From Streptomyces regalis (GTDB lineage Bacteria; Actinomycetota; Actinomycetes; Streptomycetales; Streptomycetaceae), in NCBI RefSeq assembly GCF_001509475.1, contig NZ_LLZG01000362.1, positions 1-58,641 of the forward strand: a stretch of 58,641 nt of DNA. The letters run 5' to 3'. The notes below the pieces were generated by a model. That model ran no database searches. It was not told the DNA's origin and was given only the letters and a program-made list of their open reading frames with translations. Positions 50,961 through 58,557 of this stretch are shown piece after piece (position 1 is the first letter of the stretch; every line of letters starts with the position of its first letter). The position numbers and the translations under genes were made by a program.

Positions 50961-51763
50961 TGTCGGCCGCCGTTGTAGTTGTTGACGACAGCGCTGGCGC
51001 CCGGACCCTGGGCGGCCGCGCCGCCGGACGCCACATGCAGGGTGTAGACGTCCCCTCGCGCCGCCTCCCCACCGGCGCGGCCGTTGTCGCCGCCCCCAGG
51101 GCGACCGGCCACCGGCGTATCGCCCGGCGCCGTCCTGTCCAGATCCGTTTCTGCATCCGACTCCGACCCCAGGTCAAGTTGCCGTACATCGGTACCCGGC
51201 ACCCAGATCCAAGCCTCCCCCCGGTACTCCTTCTCCTCGACCCGCACATGCCGGAACTCCTCCGCCCGGAGGCTGGTGTACGCCGCCGCTTTCACGACGT
51301 CGTGGAAGACACTCTCGGACAGACCGACGGCCAGGCAGGCATCCGACGCCTTCACCAGGGCGGCACGCAGGGCCGCGCAGTCGCGGATGCGGCCGAGTTC
51401 GACCGGTGCCGGACCGACGAAACCATTGGCGCCCAGCGAGGCTGGGCCGAAGTGGACGGCCGCCCTGAGCCGCAGCCATGTCTCCCGCTTCCGGTTGTGG
51501 TTGAAGGTCCTCAGACCGGCGTCCAGGCCACGCATGAACGTGTCGACCAGGACAGGCTCGGAGGCGTCCTCGGGCAGAACCACGAACAGCGAGTCCCCGC
51601 CCTCCTGCGTCACCCATCGCCTGCGGTCCAGCCGGGCAGCGCCGGCCGCTTCACCCAGCAGCCGCTTGATCGCCTCTTGGAACTCGCGTTGCGTCACCTC
51701 GTCTGCGCGGCCGTACCCCTCCGCATCGACCGACAGCAGCAGTCTGCGCTCGAACTCTTCCAT
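50957..51763 (-). CDS. Class III nucleotide-cyclase-like protein with a C-terminal adaptor motif
   Basis: A 268-aa protein from ATG 51763. The domain starts RRLLLSVDAEGYG with Asp 13 where the first metal Asp of class III cyclases sits. QEGGDSLFVVLP gives the second (Asp 57), LRAAVHFGPA matches the strand before the dimer loop, and GRIRDCAALRAALV the helix that normally carries the transition-state residues. It could be a working cyclase of unusual specificity (as in Pycsar PycC) or an inactive nucleotide sensor. The tail HVASGGAAAQGPGASAVVNN recurs in the STAND NTPase, with which it is translationally coupled. Confidence 0.7.
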   Translation of the reverse strand: MEEFERRLLLSVDAEGYGRADEVTQREFQEAIKRLLGEAAGAARLDRRRWVTQEGGDSLFVVLPEDASEPVLVDTFMRGLDAGLRTFNHNRKRETWLRLRAAVHFGPASLGANGFVGPAPVELGRIRDCAALRAALVKASDACLAVGLSESVFHDVVKAAAYTSLRAEEFRHVRVEEKEYRGEAWIWVPGTDVRQLDLGSESDAETDLDRTAPGDTPVAGRPGGGDNGRAGGEAARGDVYTLHVASGGAAAQGPGASAVVNNYNGGRQ

Positions 51764-52123
51764 GCCGCCCCGTTCATCCAGACCGTCCTCGACATGACAC
51801 CTCTCGGCCTACACGTGCCGCGCGGGCGAAGATGCCGTTTCACTCAGTTCCCCCGAAAATCAACGGAGTCACCACACGCCGACACCGACGCCCAGTGCCG
51901 TCGCGAGGTCCCCGGGAAGAACACCGGCGCCCGCTCCCCCTCATACGGGCGCCGGTACTCAAGTCATACAACTGTCCGCCGCCGTGAACCCCGTGGAAGT
52001 ACGGAATGCCGAGATCCGGGAGTTGCTCATGAGGTCGCGAGAACCCACAGAAGTGACTGGTTCGGTCCGGCGACCGCCCGCCTACTGGACGGAGCACACC
52101 CGTGTCGACCGGAGGAGACGTAA
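51764..52123. promoter_or_regulatory. Divergent control region of the cyclase/STAND and DUF5706 genes
   Basis: 360 bp without a gene, containing the promoters of both units. The rightward gene has an excellent GGAGGAG ribosome-binding site. No clear palindrome was found for the Crp-like regulator (no TGTGA-N6-TCACA site). Confidence 0.4.
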
Positions 52124-52642
52124 ATGACACCGACCGACCATGCAGCCGGCCACCGCCCCGCGCAGTACATGTTCACCGCCCTGCACACGACCCACCAGCA
52201 CGCGGACGCGAAAGCCGGCATCCTGGCGGCGGTGCAGGCGGCGCTGGCCGGCACCGCGGGGACGTGGAGTGGCCGGGCCGTGCTCGCCTGCGAACAGGGG
52301 GGCGTGCCCGGATGGTTTGCCGGGACACTGCTGGTCGTGTTCGTCTGCGGCCTGGTCGGTGGCGCGGTGAGCCTGGCAGCGACGTTGATCCCGCGGATAC
52401 TCAAGGACCCGGCCGTCAACCGGTACAGCTTCGTCCAGCTCGCGTCGGGCGCCGACATCCTGCCCTCCGACGGCGTGTCCGCGGACGAGGCCGCGGATCG
52501 CAGGGAGTTGTCGCGGGCCGTACGGTTCCTCGCTCGCGTCGCCGTACGCAAGTATCGGTGGCTGGCGGGGGCGGTGGTGTGCACGGCGGTCATGGGCGTG
52601 AGCGCCGGGCTGAGCGTGACCTTGCAGCATGTGCTGGTCTGA
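52124..52642 (+). CDS. DUF5706 / Pycsar-effector-type two-TM membrane protein
   Basis: A 172-aa protein from ATG 52124. The opening QYMFTALHTTHQHADAKAGI carries the (A)DxKAgxLL signature of DUF5706, the domain of PycTM effectors in Pycsar defence. Hydrophobic segments are AAVQAALAGTAGTW, WFAGTLLVVFVCGLVGGAVSL and WLAGAVVCTAVMGVSAGLSV, with LIPRILKDP after the second. PycTM proteins are believed to damage the membrane on sensing a cyclic pyrimidine nucleotide. A cyclase-like gene lies divergently 360 bp away, so a signalling link is plausible but not shown. Confidence 0.75.
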   Translation: MTPTDHAAGHRPAQYMFTALHTTHQHADAKAGILAAVQAALAGTAGTWSGRAVLACEQGGVPGWFAGTLLVVFVCGLVGGAVSLAATLIPRILKDPAVNRYSFVQLASGADILPSDGVSADEAADRRELSRAVRFLARVAVRKYRWLAGAVVCTAVMGVSAGLSVTLQHVLV

Positions 52643-52673
52643 ACCCGGTAGGAACCCGTCCTGCGCCTGCGGG

Positions 52674-53381
52674 CTACGGTCCTTCGTCCGGCAGGTCCGC
52701 GAGCCGCCTGAGCCTGGGCAGGTCCCGGATGACGGTGGAACGGTAGCCGGTCTCCAGCAGGCCCTCGGCGCGCAGTTCACGCAGGACCTTCTGGATCGTC
52801 GTCACGGCGGCGCCGATCAGCGTGGCCAGTTCTGGCTGCGTCAGTCGGCAGCCGATCACCACTCCACCGGCCCGGGACGATCCGTAGACCGCGGCGAGTT
52901 CCACCAGCAGCCGGGCCAACCGCACCTTCGCCGGATACCCGCGGAAGTCCAGCCGCCGCCGGTTCGCCCAGCGCAGGCGGTTGGCGACAATGCCGGTCAG
53001 GGCCATGGAGACCTCCGGCCGTCGCAGTAGCAACTCCCGCAGCACACCGGCCTGCACCACCCGGGCGGTCACCGGGCCACAAGCGGTGACCGTCGCCGAG
53101 CGCGGAGCCCCGTCCATGGCCGCCATCTCGCCCACCGTGTCTCCGGCGGCCCTGACCGCGAGGAGTGAGGCCTCACCGTTCTCCACGGTCGCGGTGACCT
53201 TGGCGAAACCGGACAACAACAGGAATACGTGCCGGTCGTTCATCCCTTCTCTCAGCAGCACGGCACCCACGTCGAACCGGACCTCGGTTCCCAGGCCGAG
53301 CAGGTCCCACCGCGCCGGGGGTGACAGCACCCCCAGCAGACTGCGCGCGGGCCACTCGTCGAGCCCGATGGGCACAACCAC
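52674..53381 (-). CDS. Crp/Fnr-family regulator with cyclic-nucleotide-binding domain
   Basis: A 235-aa protein from GTG 53381. The sensor domain has DVGAVLLREGMNDRHVFLLL and a phosphate-binding cassette GEMAAMDGAPRSATV with the Arg that contacts cyclic-nucleotide phosphate. The DNA-binding part reads LTQPELATLIGAAVTTIQKV-LRELRAEGLLE. There are no Fe-S cysteines. It is convergent with the DUF5706 gene (32 bp between stops). Intact cassette residues suggest it binds a cyclic nucleotide, perhaps the product of the neighbouring cyclase-like protein. Confidence 0.82.
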   Translation of the reverse strand: MVVPIGLDEWPARSLLGVLSPPARWDLLGLGTEVRFDVGAVLLREGMNDRHVFLLLSGFAKVTATVENGEASLLAVRAAGDTVGEMAAMDGAPRSATVTACGPVTARVVQAGVLRELLLRRPEVSMALTGIVANRLRWANRRRLDFRGYPAKVRLARLLVELAAVYGSSRAGGVVIGCRLTQPELATLIGAAVTTIQKVLRELRAEGLLETGYRSTVIRDLPRLRRLADLPDEGP

Positions 53382-53808
53382 GTGTATCCCCCTGTCTCCG
53401 TCTGCGGTCGGGCGTGGTTACCCGAACATCATCGTGCCGGTTGGAGCAGCCCGGTGGAACAGGACTGCGGTGAACGGCCTACGCGATGACGGGGAGAGCG
53501 CGAGCGGGTTCCGTGCTGACGCGGCAGCAGCGGAGCTGGGCGGCGATCACCGCGGGCCCTGGACTGCACACGTTGCCCAGGAGTGTGCTTCTGCAGGCCG
53601 ACGGATCGGCGGCACCTCACACCCGGAGATCCAGTACCGCAACGGACCAGGCTCGTCTCCTCACTGCGCCCCCGTGCAGGGTCGTGCCCATAGCATGCCC
53701 ATAAGACCGGACAACCACGGTCAACAGCGGAGCGATCCCGTGCCCTCGCACGTTACGCCAGAGCACATACGACCAGGTCAGAAGCCATTCGGCTCCGCAA
53801 GCGCCGTC
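53382..53808. other. 427-bp intergenic stretch left of att site 3
   Basis: No convincing gene. It includes the promoter side of the Crp-like gene and the left arm of att 3, with GTGCCCTCGCACG (53741-53753) as a possible arm-type inverted site. Confidence 0.4.
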
Positions 53809-53854
53809 GCTTCCCAAGCTGAGAGCGCGAGTTCGATTCTCGTCACCCGCTCCA
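53809..53854 (+). other. att site 3 (perfect tRNA-Gly 3' copy)
   Basis: 46 bp identical to 9840-9885, without the 5' half of the tRNA. Followed at 53860-53886 by a hairpin (AACCCCC...GGGGGTT with GGTC/GACC) equivalent to the tRNA terminator. The integrase 2 gene ends 91 bp to the right and points at this site, the normal int-att geometry. Confidence 0.88.
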
Positions 53855-53944
53855 ACACAAACCCCCAGGTCAGAGACCCGGGGGTTGTTTGTTGTCTAGA
53901 CCGGTAGGCGGCTCGCGCACCACAACCGCACCATGGGCACTCGG

Positions 53945-55096
53945 CTAGCTTCCTGTGGCCTTCTCCTTGTGGTGCGCGGGGTTGTCGCTTTGCTGCTTGT
54001 GGTGCTTCGCACGCTCGGCGCGGACCATGTCGTCGAGGCCGGCCGCTACATCGCGCTGCCGCTCCTGGTCGGAGTGCTGATAGATCAGCGCGGCCTTCTC
54101 GGAGGACTGCCCGGCACGGACCATCGTGTCCTTGAGGGTCGCGCCCGAACAGGTCGAGAGCGTGTGCCCGGTGTGACGAAGGTCGTAGAAGCGGAAGCCG
54201 TCCGGGAGGCCGGCGACAGCGCGTGCACGTCTCCACTTCCGGCCGAAGGGGGTGCGCCGGAAGGGAGCTCCCTTCTCGCCGACGAAGACCAGGCCGTCGG
54301 GCGCCTTCTCGGCGAACCAGGCGAGGTGCTGTTTCACCTCCTTGTGAAGGAAGGCGGGGAGGACGATGGCACGGACGCCCGCGTCCGACTTGGTCTCGCC
54401 GGGAGCGCGCTTGCCGTTGGTCCGCTCGGGCTCAGCAACGCGGACACGGATCACCAGGTTGTCGAGGTCGACGTCCCGGCGGCGGATGCCGGCCAGTTCC
54501 TCGGGGCGCATCGGGCCGTATGCACCGAGGTAGACCATGAAGCGCCACCGGATGCCGATCGCGTCCGCGAGGGCGTCGACTTGGGCGACGGTGGCGATAC
54601 GGCGTTCGGCGGCTGACTCCTTGCCCGCGCCCTTGATTCGGCACGGGTTGCGGGTGATCAGGTCGTCGTCGACCGCGGTCTCAAGGATGCCTTTGAGGAG
54701 GCGGTACGCCTTGGCGACGGCCGTCTTGGCTTTGGTGGTGCGGAGACGCTCGGCACGCCATTCACGCACTCGCGGAGCAGTGATCTCGTCGAGGTCGAGT
54801 TCGCCGAACGTCGGGAGGATGTAGAGCCGAAGAAGGTGCTTGTACAGGTCGTCGGTGCGAACAGCCAGCTCCCGTTCCTCGACCCATTTCTCTGCGTAGA
54901 TACGGAAGTTGACCGCCCCGGCGTCGGGAGCGCGCCAATCCCCTCGGGTGAGATCTGCCTCGACCTGGGACAGCCAGACTTCCGCGTCCTTCTTGGTCTC
55001 GAAGGTCCAGCGGCCGGACCTGTACTGCCTCACTGCACCGAAGCGGCGGCGCCTGCCCTTCTTGTTGGCCCTCCCAGGAGAAGGTTCGTCAAGCAC
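53945..55096 (-). CDS. int: Tyrosine recombinase/integrase 2, 5'-damaged
   Basis: A 383-aa frame from GTG 55096. Catalytic residues are intact: Arg in GPMRPEELAGI, box II FYDLRHTGHTL, Tyr in AALIYQHSD. Compared with integrase 1, about 15 residues of the arm-binding domain (the YIGPDGERY strand region) are missing between SGRW and TFETKK. The normal family start (MANKKGRRRR) has become RANKKGRRRR, preceded by foreign codons MLDEPSPG. So it has lost its own start and part of its arm domain and is probably inactive. It once served att site 3. Confidence 0.83.
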   Translation of the reverse strand: MLDEPSPGRANKKGRRRRFGAVRQYRSGRWTFETKKDAEVWLSQVEADLTRGDWRAPDAGAVNFRIYAEKWVEERELAVRTDDLYKHLLRLYILPTFGELDLDEITAPRVREWRAERLRTTKAKTAVAKAYRLLKGILETAVDDDLITRNPCRIKGAGKESAAERRIATVAQVDALADAIGIRWRFMVYLGAYGPMRPEELAGIRRRDVDLDNLVIRVRVAEPERTNGKRAPGETKSDAGVRAIVLPAFLHKEVKQHLAWFAEKAPDGLVFVGEKGAPFRRTPFGRKWRRARAVAGLPDGFRFYDLRHTGHTLSTCSGATLKDTMVRAGQSSEKAALIYQHSDQERQRDVAAGLDDMVRAERAKHHKQQSDNPAHHKEKATGS

Positions 55097-55197
55097 TCCT
55101 CGCCTGGGTGGCCCACAAGCCGGACTGGCGCGACGGCTTCATGTGGAACAACATCGGCGCCCTGTTCGGCGCGCCGACCATCGAAGCCACGGACTAG
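55087..55197 (+). pseudogene. C-terminal fragment of an unrecognised gene
   Basis: An open frame ends at TAG 55195 with RQALLAWVAHKPDWRDGF then MWNNIGALFGAPTIEATD. It has good coding character but no start; it overlaps the 5' end of integrase 2 head to head. The join near 55072-55087 looks like a deletion boundary that removed the rest of this gene and the integrase start. Confidence 0.4.
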
Positions 55198-55234
55198 CCC
55201 ATCCCCTGGCGTCGCACTGCTGCCGATCATGCGA

Positions 55235-55690
55235 TCAGGTCGCCGGGAGCTGGTACGACAGCACGTACGCGTCAGCCGCCATCACGGTGTCGCAGACCTC
55301 GACGGCCCGCCCCTCGCTGTCGAACGCGGTCCGGATCAGGTGAATGACCGGCACACCGGAGGCCAGCCGCAGTGTCTTCACCTCGGCGGGCGAGGGCATC
55401 CGGGCGCGGATCTCCTCTTCGAAGTGGTCGAGGCGGTGGCCGAGTTCTTCGAGACGGGCATAGATGCCACCGGGCCCGGGGTTGGGTTCGGCGATCTGCG
55501 TACCGCGGGCGATGTCGAACGGCAGGAGGGACGTCGCGAACTCGACCGGCCGCCCGTCCAGCAGATACCGCCGCCGACGAGCCAGCACCCGCCGCACGGA
55601 ACCGAGCCGCGCGGAGACGTCCGGACTGGCCTTCTCCTCCTTGACCTCCAAGCTGTCGACCTGCGGGTGACTGCCGGCGGCGTCGGCCTC
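55235..55690 (-). pseudogene. GntR-family regulator, only the C-terminal UTRA domain left
   Basis: The frame reads from about 55690 (VEADAAGSHPQVDSLEVKEE) to TGA 55235. It covers a complete UTRA ligand domain: RRYLLDGRPVEFATSLLPFD, IYARLEELGHRLDHFEEEIR, VIHLIRTAFDSEGRAVEVCD. The N-terminal winged helix is gone; the sequence runs straight into a 5'-truncated ATPase gene on the other strand. An in-frame ATG at 55651 could give a 138-aa UTRA-only protein. Confidence 0.75.
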
Positions 55691-56010
55691 GACACGCTGA
55701 GGGCGCCGAACTGATCGTGAGCGAGCTGAGCGCGAACGCCATCCTTCACACGGCCAGCGGGCACGAGCGCGGCAGCTTCCACCTGGCCCTGGCGGTCTCC
55801 GCGCAGGCGGTTGCCCTCTCGGTGACAGACGAGGGAGGCACTGCCGGCGCTCCGAAGGTGGAGGACCAGGACCAGGAGGCCGAGCACGGCAGAGGCTTGG
55901 GCATGGTCAGCGCGATCGCCCACCGGGTGGCGGTCTACGACAGCGACAACGGCCACACCGTCACGACGGAGGTCTACCGGGACGATCACCCCGAAGGCCA
56001 CCCATGCTGA
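55690..56010 (+). pseudogene. HATPase_c (anti-sigma-like) protein, 5'-truncated
   Basis: From about 55690 the frame reads HAEGAELIVSELSANAILHT (N-box region), DEGG (G1-like) and HGRGLGMVSAIAHRVAVY (G2 box), then stops at 56010. The N-terminal helices of the usual 140-residue protein are missing, cut at the same point as the GntR gene. GTG 55717 could start a 97-aa remnant. Its stop overlaps the next gene's ATG. Confidence 0.7.
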
Positions 56011-56351
56011 GGACGACGGCCGCCGAAGACTTACCCGCAGTGCGATCGACCGGCGAATACCTCTGTCGGGCAGCCGCCTACCCCCTGCACGAGGCGAGTT
56101 CCATCCCCCTGGGATCACACGACGCGGCAAGCCCCCGCCTGGCACTGCGTTGGCTCCGCGAGCGCACGAGCAACATCACCGACCAACTCGACGCCGCATA
56201 CGCCCAGCCCGGCCACTACTGGCTCACAGACGAGGCCGAGCACGAACAAGCCCTCGCCTACCTGACGACGGGCACGGCCTACCGACTCACGCTGTACGAC
56301 GAGACCACGTGCTACGTCCTCGTGGCGTACCCGCCAGGAGACACCCCGTGA
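56004..56351 (+). CDS. Hypothetical protein (115 aa)
   Basis: From ATG 56004, overlapping the ATPase stop (ATGCTGA). Sequence features: LALRWLRERTSNITDQLDAA and YWLTDEAEHEQALAYLTTGT, then a strand-rich end (YRLTLYDETTCYVLVAYPPG). No family recognised. Genes of this kind commonly follow GntR/ATPase pairs in streptomycetes. Overlaps the next gene by four bases. Confidence 0.6.
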   Translation: MLRTTAAEDLPAVRSTGEYLCRAAAYPLHEASSIPLGSHDAASPRLALRWLRERTSNITDQLDAAYAQPGHYWLTDEAEHEQALAYLTTGTAYRLTLYDETTCYVLVAYPPGDTP

Positions 56352-56737
56352 ACCAACTCTCCCGCGGCTACTGGTGCGAGTGCTGGACCCACGACCTCAC
56401 CGCGCGACGACGACCGGCACTCCTGGCATCCATCGACGCCTACACCGCACCCCAGGCCAACAGATGGGTCGCAGCCACAATCCACACCATCGCACCGTCA
56501 CTGGACCCCGAAGCCTCCGACGAGGCATGGACCTGGCTGTACGAGGGCCGCATCGAAACCCGCCGAGCCCTCCTACGCTCGGAGCCCTGTACGGTGTCCG
56601 TCACCCAGGACACCACCCGCATCACCTGGACTATCCGACCCGTACTCTTCCTGCCGCTCGCCAACCGCCAAGGCGCCGAACTCCCAGCCTGCGCATACGA
56701 CTTCAAGCGCCACGCGTCCGTGTCGAGTCTCAGTTGA
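56348..56737 (+). CDS. Hypothetical protein (129 aa)
   Basis: From GTG 56348 (GTGA overlap with the previous stop), product VNQLSRGYWCECWTHDLTAR... with IHTIAPSLDPEASDEAWTWL and TTRITWTIRPVLFLPLANRQ. No family recognised. The ATPase remnant, this gene and the 115-aa gene form one overlapping cluster. Confidence 0.6.
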   Translation: MNQLSRGYWCECWTHDLTARRRPALLASIDAYTAPQANRWVAATIHTIAPSLDPEASDEAWTWLYEGRIETRRALLRSEPCTVSVTQDTTRITWTIRPVLFLPLANRQGAELPACAYDFKRHASVSSLS

Positions 56738-56798
56738 TGGTTGACGCCTTGAACAAGAGGGGCGCCCGCGGCTGCACGCTCCGTACTGCAATGCCGGC

Positions 56799-57587
56799 TC
56801 AAGCTGCGATGTCGGCTTCGGGTTGGAGTGCAGGGCCGAGCAGCAGCCCCCCGTCCAGGACGAATTCCGAGCCCGTAGCGAAAGATGCGTCCTGGGAGGT
56901 GATGAAGAGCAACAGGCGGGTGATCTCGCAGGGTTCGGCGAGGCGGGGGATGGCGAAGGGATCGGGCGAGTAGAAGTCGGCGATGGCCGGCTGGCCTGCG
57001 ACGGTGGGTTCGTTGATCAGCGGTGTGGAGACGACGCCGGGGTGGATGGAGTTGACCCGGATGTTGTCGCGCCCCAGCTCCAGCGCGGCCGTCTTGGTCA
57101 GCCCGCGCACGGCCCACTTGCTGGCGGTGTAGGGGGCGTAGAAGGCCGTGCCGCCGTGGGCCATGGTCGAGGCGATGTTGACGATGGTTCCGCCACCGCC
57201 CCTGCGCATCGACGGAGCCACGGCCCTGATGCCGAGGAACTGGCCGGTGACGTTGACGCTGAAGGTGTGCTCCCAGGTGCGGAGTTCGGTGTGCTCGATA
57301 GGGGCCGCCGGGTTCTGGACGCCCGCGTTGTTCACCAGGATGGTGACCGGCCCGAAGTGGCCTTCGACTTCTCGCACCGCCGCCGCCCAGTCGTCCTCGC
57401 TGGCGACATCCAGGTGAACAGACAGAGCCCGATGACCGAGCTGAGCAGCGAGATCGCCGCCGGCGTCGTCGTCGCGGCCGGCAATGACGACGTTCGCCCC
57501 CTCGTCGTGGTAGCCCTGCACATGACTGCTGCCCATGCCCCCGCTGCCGCCTGTGACGATGACGGTCTGGCCCTCAAAGCGTCCCAT
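56799..57587 (-). CDS. SDR-family oxidoreductase
   Basis: A 262-aa protein from ATG 57587 (MGRFEGQTVIVTGGSGGMGS). NAD(P)-binding TGGSGGMG, LDVAS, NNAGVQN, catalytic Ser in NIASTMAHGG, YTASKWAVRG (Tyr/Lys) and the IHPGVVSTPL segment. A classical SDR, probably NAD-dependent (Asp in the HLDVAS region). Divergent from a TetR gene whose operator half lies in this gene's promoter, so it is probably repressed by it. Confidence 0.88.
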   Translation of the reverse strand: MGRFEGQTVIVTGGSGGMGSSHVQGYHDEGANVVIAGRDDDAGGDLAAQLGHRALSVHLDVASEDDWAAAVREVEGHFGPVTILVNNAGVQNPAAPIEHTELRTWEHTFSVNVTGQFLGIRAVAPSMRRGGGGTIVNIASTMAHGGTAFYAPYTASKWAVRGLTKTAALELGRDNIRVNSIHPGVVSTPLINEPTVAGQPAIADFYSPDPFAIPRLAEPCEITRLLLFITSQDASFATGSEFVLDGGLLLGPALQPEADIAA

Positions 57588-57625
57588 GATGCATCCTTCC
57601 AGGCTTACATTAATGGCGATCCGAG

Positions 57626-57685
57626 TGACTCACCTCTTCTCTCAAGGTAAGAGCAGGGCTAGAGGTGAGTCAAGTGACTCACCTC
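57626..57685. promoter_or_regulatory. TetR operator: perfect 11-bp inverted repeat plus a half-site
   Basis: GAGGTGAGTCA-AG-TGACTCACCTC spans 57662-57685; a third copy of TGACTCACCTC lies at 57626-57636. Both fall between the divergent SDR and tetR starts. Confidence 0.75.
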
Positions 57686-57709
57686 GCCGTGAGAGGCATA
57701 CTGGAGGAC

Positions 57710-58348
57710 ATGACGGCACAGCCATCGGAATACCACCGGCGGGTGGCAGCGCAGAAGCGGACGTCCATCATCGAGGCAGCGACGAAGCTATTCCTCGACT
57801 CCGGCTACGACGGCACCTCGCTGGCCCGCATCGCCGAGGCGGCCGGAGTGTCGAGGGCGACTCTGTTCAAGCAGTTCACCACCAAGGCGGCCCTGTTCGA
57901 GGCGATCGTCACCGAACACTGGAAGGTCGACGACGAGGAGGCGCCCCTCCCCGAGCCAGGGAACCTCCGCGCAGGGCTTGAGACCATCGGACGCCGATAC
58001 GTGGCGCTTCTCACCCAGCCCGGCATGGCCGCCCTCTTCCGCATCGTCATCGCCGAGGTGCCGCGCTTCCCGGAGCTCGGCGAGACCCAGTTCAAGCTCG
58101 GCAAGATGCCCTACTTCGAATCGGTCCGCCGCTACCTGGCAGCCGAAAACGCCGCTGGTGCGGCACGACTTGACGATGCGGAGATGGCGGCGACCCAATT
58201 CCTCGGAATGATCTCCAACCATGTGTTCTGGCCGCGGATGCTGCTCGCACGCTGGGAGCCCGACGACTCCGCCATCACCAACGCGGTCGACCAAGCGGTG
58301 CTGACCATGCTCGCCCGATACGGCGCGCCGGGGACCCCCGGTGCCTGA
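57710..58348 (+). CDS. TetR-family regulator
   Basis: A 212-aa protein from ATG 57710 after GGAGGAC. The helix-turn-helix is GYDGTSLARIAEAAGVSRAT-LFKQF; the TetR_C part includes LLTQPGMAALFRIVIAEVPR-FPEL, like regulators of AcrR/AefR type. Divergent from the SDR gene and separated by a perfect operator-like palindrome, so it probably controls both. The 209 bp downstream hold no gene. Confidence 0.87.
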   Translation: MTAQPSEYHRRVAAQKRTSIIEAATKLFLDSGYDGTSLARIAEAAGVSRATLFKQFTTKAALFEAIVTEHWKVDDEEAPLPEPGNLRAGLETIGRRYVALLTQPGMAALFRIVIAEVPRFPELGETQFKLGKMPYFESVRRYLAAENAAGAARLDDAEMAATQFLGMISNHVFWPRMLLARWEPDDSAITNAVDQAVLTMLARYGAPGTPGA

Positions 58349-58557
58349 GGCACCAGGCGCCCCACCGCTCTGCGTAACCACCCGATATCTCCCGCACAGG
58401 CAGGCCCTCGACCCCGTCGGATACACAGTCGCCCACACAGTGCCGGAGCTCCTTGGAACTGCCGCCTTCGAGATGAGGCGCGCCCGTTAGCCCGCGGCAC
58501 TGCGGTCGATCGAAGTCAAAGGCCGATTGCGGGACATCCCTTAGGGCTTGCAGATCA

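Noticed and set aside
45519..50978. Two very long open frames (about 890-900 codons each) on the plus strand
   Set aside because: They are antisense to the STAND/TPR gene and arise from its repetitive high-GC codons. The plus-strand products are Gly/Arg/Asp-rich with no domain, while the minus product has Walker motifs and regular TPRs.
52674..53381. Crp-like protein as a Pycsar effector itself
   Set aside because: It has an ordinary Crp helix-turn-helix and no TIR, TM or nuclease domain, so it is treated as a regulator; only its ligand may be shared with the cyclase-like protein.
45439..53854. Additional functional tRNA-Gly genes at att 2 and att 3
   Set aside because: Only the 3' 46 bp are present; the D-arm and 5' acceptor are missing, and att 2 also has a broken T-stem pair.
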